Notes under the pieces: generated by a model
What the model was told of the DNA's origin: nothing
Databases searched by the model: none
What the model saw: the letters and a program-made list of their open reading frames with translations, nothing else
Made by a program: the position numbers and the translations under genes
Assembly (NCBI GenBank): GCA_963714405.1
Contig: CAVQOH010000002.1
Location: 1,178,001-1,242,000, forward strand
DNA: 64,000 nucleotides
Direction: 5' to 3'
From: JAZGGS01 sp963714405
GTDB taxonomy: Bacteria > Bacteroidota > Ignavibacteria > Ignavibacteriales > Ignavibacteriaceae
In this document: one piece after another, positions 56,341-64,000 of the stretch
Numbering within the stretch: position 1 is the stretch's first letter
Layout of the letters: each line of letters begins with the position of its first letter

Positions 56341-56832
56341 ATGAGCTATAAAATTCATCCAAAAGCAGGAATAGGACATATTCATTTAAGCGTTTCAGAT
56401 CTTGAAAGATCAATCGAGTTTTATAAAGAACTACTTGGTTTTAAAGTTACAGCAAGATTCGGAACTACTGCTGCATTTCTTTCTTCCGGAACTTATCATC
56501 ACCATATAGGCTTAAATACCTGGGCGGGTGAGCACATAACTCCTTCACCTCCTGGTCATACTGGTCTTTATCACTTTGCCATTCTTTATCCTGATAGAAC
56601 AGAACTGGCAAAAGCATTCAAAGTGTTGTGGGAAAAAAAACATCATATAGAAGGCGCTTCTGATTCAGGAATATCAGAATCGGTATACATTAAAGATCCT
56701 GATGGCAATGGAATTGAATTATATTATGATAGACCACGAGAAGAATGGCCTGTTGATGAAAATGGAAATTTAATCCATCAAACAAAAGCACTTGATTTAC
56801 CAGATCTCCTTTCTGAACTAAATAGTACTTAA
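56341..56832 (+). CDS. VOC-family protein (glyoxalase/extradiol dioxygenase-like)
   Basis: 163-residue vicinal oxygen chelate protein. The first beta-alpha-beta module starts GIGHIHLSVSDLERSIEFYKELLGFKV with a metal-ligand-type His, and the second carries HTGLYHFAILYPD and later DPDGNGIELYYDRPREEWP with the Glu ligand, as in catechol 2,3-dioxygenase-like members. A His-rich stretch (TYHHHIGLNTW) lies between. The 'DPDGNGIELY' end favours the extradiol dioxygenase-like group, but no aromatic-degradation genes are nearby, so the substrate is unknown. Confidence 0.88.
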   Translation: MSYKIHPKAGIGHIHLSVSDLERSIEFYKELLGFKVTARFGTTAAFLSSGTYHHHIGLNTWAGEHITPSPPGHTGLYHFAILYPDRTELAKAFKVLWEKKHHIEGASDSGISESVYIKDPDGNGIELYYDRPREEWPVDENGNLIHQTKALDLPDLLSELNST

Positions 56833-56910
56833 GGATTTTCAATTTTGTTGATTTTTTCATATTTTTGATATAATAAGTAAGTGATTACGTAAATATTAAC
56901 ATAAGAAACA

Positions 56911-57858
56911 ATGGAATTAGACTATCCCGATGCTCTGCTTGTTGGTGCAAGGTTTAAAAAAATAGGTGAGAGCCTCAATTCTCAGATTAGAAAAATTTGT
57001 AAAAAATATAACATTGATATTGAAACAAGATGGATCCCATTACTTTCAATCCTTTATGAAAAAGATGGTATCAACGTGCAGTACCTGGCAGCTAAATTAG
57101 GAATTTCTCATCCCGCTGTTGTTCAACTAACTAACCAGTTACTTAAAAATGATTTGATTGAAACAAAAAAACTTGATGCGGATAAAAGATTTACTATTAT
57201 AAATATCACTAAAAATGGAATAGAAAAATTTGAATCTGTAAAGCAAATGCTTGACGATATAGATTCAGTTATAAACCTGCTCCTAAAGCAAACTAACTAT
57301 GATGTTTATGATATTTTATCAAAGATGGAAGAAATAGTTGCTAATGAAAACCTTGTGAAAGTTCTTTCTGATAAGGAAAAAGAAAAACAGCTTAGCAAGA
57401 TTAAGGTTGTTTCTTATGATGATAAATATAAAAAAGAGTTTAAAAAACTGAATACGGAGTGGCTTAAAAAATATTTTACTGTTGAATCAACTGATAAAAT
57501 TATTCTTGATAATCCCAAGGGAGAAATTATTGAAAAAGGGGGAGAGATATTTTTTGCACTTTTGGAAAAGCAAGTAGTTGGTACTTGTGCTGTAATTAAA
57601 GTTGATAAAAAAACTTTCGAAATTGCAAAAATGGCTGTTAAAGAAAGTGACAGGGGAAAACAGATTGGTAAGAAACTTGGATTAACTGCTATTGGTTTTG
57701 CAGTTGCACGAAAGGCAAGAAAAATAGTGCTTGATACAAATTATAAATTAACTACTGCAGTTCAGCTTTACCGCAAACTTGGTTTTACTGTTATCCCGTT
57801 TGAATATGATAACAAATATCAAAGGGAGTTGATAAGAATGGAATTAAATATAAAATAA
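56911..57858 (+). CDS. MarR-family regulator fused to GNAT acetyltransferase
   Basis: 315 residues. The N-terminal 140 form a MarR-type winged helix (GINVQYLAAKLGISHPAVVQLTNQLLKNDLIE, DADKRFTIINITKNG). From about residue 165 a GNAT domain follows, with the acetyl-CoA loop in KESDRGKQIGKKLGLTAI and the terminal AVQLYRKLGFTVIPF. This MarR-GNAT architecture occurs in many bacteria and its substrate is mostly unknown. It is a single gene; the intergenic region upstream (79 bases) may be autoregulated. Confidence 0.92.
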   Translation: MELDYPDALLVGARFKKIGESLNSQIRKICKKYNIDIETRWIPLLSILYEKDGINVQYLAAKLGISHPAVVQLTNQLLKNDLIETKKLDADKRFTIINITKNGIEKFESVKQMLDDIDSVINLLLKQTNYDVYDILSKMEEIVANENLVKVLSDKEKEKQLSKIKVVSYDDKYKKEFKKLNTEWLKKYFTVESTDKIILDNPKGEIIEKGGEIFFALLEKQVVGTCAVIKVDKKTFEIAKMAVKESDRGKQIGKKLGLTAIGFAVARKARKIVLDTNYKLTTAVQLYRKLGFTVIPFEYDNKYQRELIRMELNIK

Positions 57859-57904
57859 AAATAAGCTTACCTTTAACTGTTAAATAAAATAATGGTGCAA
57901 ATAA

Positions 57905-58387
57905 ATGTTTGATTACTTAAAAAATATTCTACAAAAAGAAAATAATCAGCAGATTTCAATGGAGAAAAATGAGATAGTAGATGAATCCAATGATAAAAAA
58001 ATTCAAGTTGCTACTGCAGCAGTACTTGTAGAGATGGCAAAAGCAGATGGGGATTTTTCAGAAGACGAGAGATACCATATAATAAAAACTTTGCAAAACA
58101 CATTTAATCTTGATGAAGTATGTGTGAAAGAGTTAATTAATCTTTCTGAGAAAAAACTGGAAAAAGGTTTGGGTATTTACGAGTTCACTTCAATTATAAA
58201 TAATAATTTTAGCAAGAGTGAAAAGCTGGAACTAATAGAGGACCTGTGGAAAATTATTTACACAGATGATAAATTAGATAAATATGAGGACCGGCTTGTT
58301 AAATTGATTGGAGCTATGCTTAATGTAGATCATAAAGATATTATAAACGCTAAGCTTCTGGTTAAAAAAAGTTTAAATCTTGAATAA
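57905..58387 (+). CDS. TerB-family protein
   Basis: 160-residue helical protein. From about residue 32 it matches the TerB fold: ATAAVLVEMAKADGDFSEDERYHI has the characteristic acidic loop, and ELIEDLWKIIYTDDKLDKYEDRLV gives the second acidic metal-binding-type loop, so a divalent-metal interaction is plausible. The N-terminal 30 residues are polar and not conserved. Despite the family name it need not have anything to do with tellurite; no other ter genes are present. Confidence 0.88.
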   Translation: MFDYLKNILQKENNQQISMEKNEIVDESNDKKIQVATAAVLVEMAKADGDFSEDERYHIIKTLQNTFNLDEVCVKELINLSEKKLEKGLGIYEFTSIINNNFSKSEKLELIEDLWKIIYTDDKLDKYEDRLVKLIGAMLNVDHKDIINAKLLVKKSLNLE

Positions 58388-58397
58388 CTTTTTAAGA

Positions 58398-58721
58398 TTA
58401 TGAATCATTGCTCTCTGTTTTACTACTAAATTTAGCTATATCTGTAAATAAGCAGGATGATAAAGGCGAATACCCATTTTCTTTACGCCAAATGTAATGT
58501 TTATAACCTATTTGCTGTCCCAGCAGGAATGCAGAAATCATAATTGGGTAAGTGATAATTTCAAAACCAATTCCGGAATAAATTCTTATTAGAATTATAA
58601 AGGGAATTGGTAAGTGAATAGATAAAAACCACCGGATAGAAAATCTTTTTGTATTTGCCCGCCAGTAACCGAAAGGAATATTTAAAATTATATCAAATAA
58701 AACTGCTAAAAATAATATCAT
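58398..58721 (-). CDS. small integral membrane protein, function unknown
   Basis: 107 residues with three predicted membrane helices: an N-terminal segment MILFLAVLFDIILNIPFGYW, a middle segment WFLSIHLPIPFIILIRIY and a third around FEIITYPIMISAFLLGQQIG. The basic RANTKRFSIRW loop after helix 1 suggests the topology. The polar C-terminal tail is rich in Ser and Thr. I do not recognise the family. It converges with the TerB-like gene (10-base gap) and lies downstream of pta on the same strand, 95 bases apart. Confidence 0.65.
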   Translation of the reverse strand: MILFLAVLFDIILNIPFGYWRANTKRFSIRWFLSIHLPIPFIILIRIYSGIGFEIITYPIMISAFLLGQQIGYKHYIWRKENGYSPLSSCLFTDIAKFSSKTESNDS

Positions 58722-58816
58722 ACAAATTACTTTGCTACTTATTTTGGAGCAGAAACATAGGTAATTGGTAAACTGCAGGCAAGGTTGATTATGCTTGGTC
58801 CCAAAACAATTTGCAG

Positions 58817-59794
58817 CTAACTCATCAGCGCTGCTATAGAAGCAGTATTAACTATATCATCAACACTACATCCGCGGCTAAGATCAAAAAACGGTTTATT
58901 TAATCCTTGCACCATCGGTCCAACAGCTTCTGCTCCGCCAAGACGCTGTGCAATTTTGTAACCGATATTTCCCGAATTCAAATCGGGGAAAACCAAAACG
59001 TTTGCTTTCCCGGCCACATTGCTTCCAGGAGCCTTCTTTTTACCTATCGAATCAATTATAGCAGCATCAAATTGCAATTCTCCATCAACTTCTAAATCAG
59101 GTCTTTTATCTCTTATAATTTTTACAGCATCGATTACTTTATCAACAGATTCGTGTTGTGCACTTCCTTTAGTTGAAAACGAGAGCATTGCCATACGTGG
59201 TCCTTCCCCCGTTAAATTGCGATGGTTATCTGCAGTAGATATTGCAATATCAGCAAGCTGGTTTACATCAGGATTGGGAACAACGGCACAATCAGCAAAG
59301 CTGTAGACTTTTTCTGGAAAGATCATAAGAAAAAAGCTTGATACAATTGAAATTCCTTCAGGCATTCCAACACATTGTATTCCTGCTTTCATAACATCAG
59401 CAGTTGATGCAGATGATCCTGCAACGCTGCCATCAGCCATTCCCTCTTTTACCATCATTGCGGCAAAAAACAGATCTCTCAGAACAGTTTCGCGTGCCTT
59501 TTCAACAGTCACTCCTTTGTGTTTACGCAGGTTAAAATATAGATTTGTAAAATCGCTTAATTTATCTGAGGTTGAAGGATCAATTACTCTAACGCCTGTA
59601 AGATCAACTTCCAAATTTTTTGCATCACTGCGAATCCTATCATCATTACCAAGGGTTATTACAGAAACAATTTTTTCACGGGTTAAAATCTCTGCTGCCT
59701 TTAAAACTCTTTCATCATGCGATTCTGGTAAAACGATTGTTTTGTTTCGATTTTTTGCTTTATTCTTTATTTCTTCTATTAATTTACTTGCCAT
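58817..59794 (-). CDS. pta: phosphate acetyltransferase
   Basis: Interconverts acetyl-CoA and acetyl phosphate; single-domain Pta (about 325 residues) rather than the long type with a DRTGG domain. Signatures are IVLPESHDERVLKAAEIL, DLFFAAMMVKEGMADGSVAGS, the SSFFLMIFPEKVYSFADCAVVPNPD stretch, GPRMAMLSFSTKGSA, and NVLVFPDLNSGNIGYKIAQRLGGAEAVGPMVQGL. The frame opens with an ATG at 59806 (MENNMASK), but that ATG is directly followed by GGAGAA, a good ribosome site for the ATG at 59794, so I start there. No ackA is visible in this window. Confidence 0.95.
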   Translation of the reverse strand: MASKLIEEIKNKAKNRNKTIVLPESHDERVLKAAEILTREKIVSVITLGNDDRIRSDAKNLEVDLTGVRVIDPSTSDKLSDFTNLYFNLRKHKGVTVEKARETVLRDLFFAAMMVKEGMADGSVAGSSASTADVMKAGIQCVGMPEGISIVSSFFLMIFPEKVYSFADCAVVPNPDVNQLADIAISTADNHRNLTGEGPRMAMLSFSTKGSAQHESVDKVIDAVKIIRDKRPDLEVDGELQFDAAIIDSIGKKKAPGSNVAGKANVLVFPDLNSGNIGYKIAQRLGGAEAVGPMVQGLNKPFFDLSRGCSVDDIVNTASIAALMS

Positions 59795-60023
59795 ATTGTT
59801 CTCCATAATGTATAAAACGAGAAAACAAAATTACAAAATTTCAATATTAAAATACCCTACAATTGCATAGTATTTAATTATTGGATGCGTTGTGTGGTAA
59901 AAAATTCATAAAACTTATCTTGCACATCAACAAAAGGTAATTTGCTTTCCAAAAGTATTAAAACTTCGCTCAAACATTGATTTTTGATGATAAAACTAAT
60001 ACATTCACAACCTTAATTTTACT

Positions 60024-60722
60024 ATGATTAGAGATAATTTAAAGATATTAAACGAACGTATTTCTGCTAAATGCAAAGAGGTGCAGAGGAATCCGGATGA
60101 GATTAAATTAGTTGCCGTTTCAAAAACGTATGATGCTGATAAAATTATCCAGGCAAATAATTTAGGTCTTGTTGATTTTGGTGAAAACAGAGCACAGGAG
60201 TTAAGGGATAAGTATAACAGTTTAGGTAATAGAGTTACCTGGCATTTTATTGGTAATCTGCAGCGAAACAAAGTAAAATATGTAGTAAAAGCTGCCTCTT
60301 ACATTCACTCTGTTCATTCAGTTTCTATTGCAGATGAAATAAATACTCAATCTGCAAAGATTGATAAAATCCAAAAAATATTACTGGAAGTAAAAACATC
60401 TTCTGAAGAAAGCAAATCCGGAGCAGAAGGAGAAAAAGCCTTAAATCAACTGGCAGAGCATTGCCGATCGCTTAAAAATATTGATCTTATCGGTTTAATG
60501 ACAATGGCTCCATTTACCGAAGATGAAGAAATTATAAGGCAAAGTTTTAGCGAATTGCGTAAATTAAGAGATAAATTAAATAGTGCTGGATTCAACTTTT
60601 TTGAACTATCTATGGGAATGACAAATGATTTTGAAATTGCTATTGAAGAAGGTGCTACACTTTTAAGAATAGGTTCGGCCATTTTTGGTGACCGGGTTTA
60701 TACTAATCAGCAGGAGCAGTGA
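60024..60722 (+). CDS. yggS: YggS/YlmE-family PLP homeostasis protein
   Basis: PLP-binding single-domain TIM barrel that helps balance free PLP; not known to catalyse a reaction. The PLP lysine is in LVAVSKTYDADKI (about residue 33), and the family motifs FGENRAQELRDKY, WHFIGNLQRNKVKYV, GLMTMAP and FFELSMGMTNDFEIAIEEGATLLRIGSAIFG are all present. 232 residues. Its TGA overlaps the ATG of the DivIVA-like gene (TGATG), so the two are coupled. The 217 bases before it, up to pta, hold the divergent promoters only. Confidence 0.95.
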   Translation: MIRDNLKILNERISAKCKEVQRNPDEIKLVAVSKTYDADKIIQANNLGLVDFGENRAQELRDKYNSLGNRVTWHFIGNLQRNKVKYVVKAASYIHSVHSVSIADEINTQSAKIDKIQKILLEVKTSSEESKSGAEGEKALNQLAEHCRSLKNIDLIGLMTMAPFTEDEEIIRQSFSELRKLRDKLNSAGFNFFELSMGMTNDFEIAIEEGATLLRIGSAIFGDRVYTNQQEQ

Positions 60723-61258
60723 TGAGACTATCTCCACTTACAATTAGAAAACAGGAATTTACAAAATCACTTAGAGGATGTGATCCTGAAGAGGTTCAGG
60801 ATTTTTTGGATAAAATTGCAAGTGAGTTTGATTCATTAATACAGGAGAATGAAAGTTTAAAGAGTGAAGTTGAATCGCTCACTCAGCGGGTTACTGAATT
60901 TCGCGGGATAGAGAAGGATCTTCAAAGCACTTTGATTAAAGCCCAGGAATCCTCATCAAAAGCTCTTGAATCAACAAAAAAACAAACAAGTCTTATCATA
61001 AAAGAAGCAGAAATAAAAGCTTCGCAAATAACTGATAAAGCAAAACAGGAAGCAAATGAACTACGTGATGCTGTTGTAAATCTTAGAGAAGAAAGAGATT
61101 TGATCGTGGCAAAGCTAAAATCAATTGTTAATTCGCAAGCTCATCTTCTGGAAGGAAAAGTTAAAGATGCTGGAGATGAACCTGTTACAACAAAGCAAAC
61201 TAAACCACAGGAGAATGTTGATATCGATGTGGATGATATTGTTGATAAAATATTATGA
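60722..61258 (+). CDS. DivIVA-domain coiled-coil protein
   Basis: 178 residues. The N-terminal 55 residues form the DivIVA membrane-targeting domain (LSPLTIRKQEFTKSLRGCDPEEVQDFLDKIA with its conserved Phe/Arg), followed by a long coiled coil to about 145 and an acidic tail ending DIDVDDIVDKIL. DivIVA proteins gather at curved membrane sites and poles and organise growth and division machinery. I choose the ATG at 60722, preceded by CAGGAG; a GTG one codon earlier is also open. Coupled to yggS, six to eight bases from punA, in an operon with them. Confidence 0.9.
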   Translation: MRLSPLTIRKQEFTKSLRGCDPEEVQDFLDKIASEFDSLIQENESLKSEVESLTQRVTEFRGIEKDLQSTLIKAQESSSKALESTKKQTSLIIKEAEIKASQITDKAKQEANELRDAVVNLREERDLIVAKLKSIVNSQAHLLEGKVKDAGDEPVTTKQTKPQENVDIDVDDIVDKIL

Positions 61259-61265
61259 TTAAAGT

Positions 61266-62090
61266 ATGAGTGATTTAACAAGCAAAATAAATGAAACAGT
61301 TGAAGTAATTAAAAAATTTACCAAGGAAGAATATCCTGTTGGGATTATTCTTGGTACAGGTTTAGGCGGACTAGTAAATGAGATTGATATAAAGCACCAA
61401 ATTGAATACCAGGATCTTCCTCATTTCCCCCTTTCAACTGTTGAATCTCATCAAGGAAAATTAATATTTGGTACCATTAACGGTAAAAATGTAGTTGCAA
61501 TGCAGGGCAGGTTTCATTATTACGAAGGATATTCGATGAAACAGATAACTTATCCTGTTAGAGTTATGAAAATTCTTGGTGTAAATACATTGCTTGTTTC
61601 AAATGCTTGCGGTGGAATGAATCCTGTTTATAGACGTGGCGATATTATGCTTATGGTTGATCATATAAATCTTCTTGGAGATAATCCTTTAATTGGAAAA
61701 AATGAAGATGAATTTGGACCACGATTTCCAGATATGAGTGAACCTTATAGCAAGGAATTAATTAAGCTGGCTGAAGAAGTTGCACTGGAAAATAAAATTA
61801 AAGTACAAAATGGTGTTTATGCTGCGGTGGCAGGTCCTAATCTTGAAACAAAAGCTGAGTACAGGTTTTTAAGAGCTATAGGAGCTGATGTTGTCGGTAT
61901 GTCAACAATTCCAGAAAACATTGTAGCTAATCATATGGGAATGAAAGTTTTAGGAATTAGTATTGTTACCGATGAATGTTTCCCGGATTCTTTAAAACCG
62001 GTAAACGTAGAAGAAATAATTGCAACAGCTATGAAAGCTGAACCTCAAATGACTTTGATTATGAAAGAAGTAATAAAGAGAATAAAATGA
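61266..62090 (+). CDS. punA: purine-nucleoside phosphorylase
   Basis: Trimeric, class II PNP that splits (deoxy)inosine/guanosine with phosphate. Key motifs: ILGTGLGGLV (phosphate Ser replaced by Thr-Gly), ESHQGKLIFGTINGK, AMQGRFHYYEGY, VSNACGGMNP, AGPNLETKAEYRFLRAIGADVVGMSTIPE (purine Glu in the ETKAEY part) and SIVTDEC. 274 residues, normal. It overlaps the next gene by four bases (ATGA). Confidence 0.96.
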   Translation: MSDLTSKINETVEVIKKFTKEEYPVGIILGTGLGGLVNEIDIKHQIEYQDLPHFPLSTVESHQGKLIFGTINGKNVVAMQGRFHYYEGYSMKQITYPVRVMKILGVNTLLVSNACGGMNPVYRRGDIMLMVDHINLLGDNPLIGKNEDEFGPRFPDMSEPYSKELIKLAEEVALENKIKVQNGVYAAVAGPNLETKAEYRFLRAIGADVVGMSTIPENIVANHMGMKVLGISIVTDECFPDSLKPVNVEEIIATAMKAEPQMTLIMKEVIKRIK

Positions 62091-62698
62091 TTAAAAATGC
62101 ATTGGTAAATTATTCAGTGCCCTCATTGTTGGGTTTGCTTATTTTCTCATCAAATTTTTTAAATACTGATATGTTCAACTTTGGTGAGCAAAATTTTGCG
62201 GTATGGTTTGTACTTTCAGTTTTTTGTTTTGCCTGTGGATGGTACATCAATCGTACTCTTGGGTGGCATCATGGCGGTAAAGTGATTTTTGCGGTTATAG
62301 TATCAGTTACTACAGTAAGTATGGTTCTTATAATATTTTTCAGTGATTATTTTAGTGCAAACGAACTTTTAACTGAAAATCTAATTCTTTTCAGCTTAAG
62401 AAATATCACTCTCGGTTCAATGGGAATTTTCGGTATGGCTATCCAGGAAATTCTTACAGGTGAAAAACAAGCTTTAATTTTATCAGAAAAAGTTAAACTT
62501 CTTGAATCATCTAAGGGAGATGCAAAAAAAGAAGCGGAGTTAGTATTAAAAGAAGCACATATCAACGCTGATAAAATAATTTTTGATGCAGAATCAAATG
62601 CAAAAAATATTACTTTAAAAAAGGAACGCATAGAAACTGAATTAAAAGAGTTTATCCAGGCAGAACGAGAACTTATTAAGCGCTATGAAGAACTTTAA
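62087..62698 (+). CDS. membrane protein with coiled-coil tail, function unknown
   Basis: 203 residues. Four hydrophobic segments lie in residues 10-125 (SVPSLLGLLIFSS; FAVWFVLSVFCFACGW; VIFAVIVSVTTVSMVLIIFF; LRNITLGSMGIFGMAIQEIL). From about 130 the chain turns into a Lys/Glu-rich coiled coil (LVLKEAHINADKIIFDAE), similar in style to the DivIVA-like protein three genes upstream, whose tail also has the pattern KEAEIKASQITDKAKQEA. Its start overlaps the punA stop, so it is in the same operon. I do not recognise a family; a partner of the DivIVA-like protein is only a guess. Confidence 0.7.
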   Translation: MIKNALVNYSVPSLLGLLIFSSNFLNTDMFNFGEQNFAVWFVLSVFCFACGWYINRTLGWHHGGKVIFAVIVSVTTVSMVLIIFFSDYFSANELLTENLILFSLRNITLGSMGIFGMAIQEILTGEKQALILSEKVKLLESSKGDAKKEAELVLKEAHINADKIIFDAESNAKNITLKKERIETELKEFIQAERELIKRYEEL

Positions 62699-62721
62699 TC
62701 CTAGAGATTTTACATTATTCA

Positions 62722-64000
62722 ATGTTTAAACAAAATTTAAATACAACTGGTTATCCGGAAATTGAAAAAGAAATCCTGAAATTTTGGCAAGAGAACAAAA
62801 TTTTTGAGAAAAGTATTAGCTCGAGACCGGAGGAAAAACTGTTTATCTTTTATGAAGGACCACCTACTGCAAATGGAAAACCCGGAATTCATCATGTAAT
62901 TTCCAGAACAATTAAGGACCTTATTTGCCGTTATAAAACTTTAAAAGGTTACAGAGTTGAAAGAAAAGCAGGGTGGGATACACATGGTTTACCTGTTGAA
63001 ATTGAAGTAGAAAAAAAGCTTGGCATTAAACATAAAAGTGAAGTAATTGATTTTGGAATTGAAAAATATAACCAGGCTTGCCGCGATAGTGTTTTTACAT
63101 ACCTGGATCTTTGGGAAAAAATGACAACCCGTATGGGCTACTGGGTTGATCTTGATACTGCATACGTTACTTTAACAAATAATTATATTGAATCAGTTTG
63201 GTGGGCGCTAAAAACTTTGTTTGATAAAGGACTTATTTACAAAGATTACAAAATTGTACCGCAGGATCCCAAATCAGAAACTGTTCTTTCATCACACGAA
63301 CTTGCACTTGGTTACCGAGAAACAAAAGATCCATCCGTATATGCTCTTTTTAAAATAAAAAATTCTGATGAATATTTTCTTGTATGGACTACCACTCCGT
63401 GGACTCTAATTTCTAACGTTGCACTTGCAGTTGGACCCGATATTAATTATGTAAAAATTCTAAACAAAGAAAAAAAAATAATTCTTGCAGAAGAACTGCT
63501 TTCTGTTATTAGATGGGATTATGAAGTAATTGAGAAAATTACAGGGTAAGTGATCTACTGAAGGAATTGAATATGAACAGTTGTTTAATTACGTAAAAGT
63601 AAACAAAAAAGCATTCTACGTTTGCCCTGCTGAGTTTGTAAGCACTGAAGATGGATCGGGAATTGTACATATTGCTCCTGCATTTGGTGCTGATGATTAC
63701 GATCTTTCAAAAAAATATGATTTGCCAATGATGCAGCCTGTAACACGCGGTGGATTATTTACTGATGAAGTAACAGATTTTGCTGGACAGTTTGTTAAAG
63801 ATGCTGATAAAGATATCATCATAAAAATGAAGCAGGAAGATAAGCTTTACAGAAAAGAAACTATAACACATACCTATCCCTTTAGCTGGAGGCATGAAGA
63901 TGTACCGGTAATATATTATGCACGGGAATCGTGGTTTATCAGGACTACTTCAATTGCAGATAGAATGATGGAACTGAATAAAACCATCAACTGGCAGCCA
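62722..64000 (+). CDS. ileS: isoleucine--tRNA ligase (N-terminal part, frame broken, cut by window edge)
   Basis: Class I synthetase that charges tRNA-Ile. The HIGH-like signature is GIHH in YEGPPTANGKPGIHHVIS (residues 45-62), followed by RVERKAGWDTHGLPVEIEVEK and the editing-domain entry YFLVWTTTPWTLISN. After residue 275 the frame breaks at 63543-63570 (at least two one-base changes), then resumes as IEYEQLFNYVKVNKKAFYV, GIVHIAPAFGADDY and FSWRHEDVPVIYYARESWF to the right edge. The start ATG at 62722 is the only one that keeps the N-terminus complete. It is probably a working gene whose sequence has errors. Confidence 0.9.

Noticed and set aside
59807..60023. Possible small gene between pta and yggS
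   Set aside because: The stretch is AT-rich with frequent stops and no ribosome site; an open frame on the plus strand there overlaps pta and is a shadow.

Overview
The window looks like a piece of a Gram-negative, AT-rich genome from the Bacteroidetes/Chlorobi/Ignavibacteria side of the tree, most likely Ignavibacteria-like. The evidence is: a secreted protein ending in a type IX secretion sorting domain (22.1-24.1 kb), an outer-membrane lipid A set (lpxB, a DUF374 acyltransferase, lpxK), low GC, TTG starts on several core genes, and a pyruvate phosphate dikinase. The taxonomic call is inference from gene content. No rRNA, tRNA, CRISPR array, transposase or phage gene was seen.

Layout. 1-7.4 kb: recG (cut by the left edge), dgt, gpsA-plsY, a small basic protein, a KamA-type radical SAM enzyme and an O6-alkylguanine-DNA methyltransferase. 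7.4-13.7 kb: six neighbouring housekeeping genes (NifU-like, L-asparaginase, murI, glnD, queF, queC), every one broken by several single-base frame changes; this pattern suggests local sequence error rather than decay. 13.8-28.3 kb: an MFS transporter, tpiA, a membrane-anchored GH2-like protein, smc, a type IX secretion cargo, an HAD phosphatase, a membrane methyltransferase, lpxB, DUF374, lpxK. 28.3-32.9 kb: ppdK, queA-ispD.

32.9-51.0 kb is the most unusual region. An oligopeptide ABC transporter (two ATPases on the minus strand; binding protein and two permeases on the plus strand) is directly coupled, by a 4-base overlap, to a very large Ser/Thr kinase-NTPase-TPR protein. That is followed by a sigma-54-type activator with a degenerate receiver, then by a secreted protein made of nine almost identical 16-residue repeats, with a candidate sigma-54 promoter in front and a strong terminator behind. 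Next come a large gluzincin-like peptidase/propeller/barrel protein and two histidine kinases. The order suggests a regulated secreted-repeat-peptide system with its own import, sensing and control genes. This is a hypothesis from layout and domain content only.

51.1-64.0 kb: an AlkD-like glycosylase, RidA, an alkaline phosphatase homologue with altered metal ligands, glycogen phosphorylase, a VOC protein, a MarR-GNAT fusion, a TerB-like protein, a small membrane protein, pta, and the run yggS-divIVA-punA-membrane protein-ileS. The ileS gene has a frame break and runs off the right edge.
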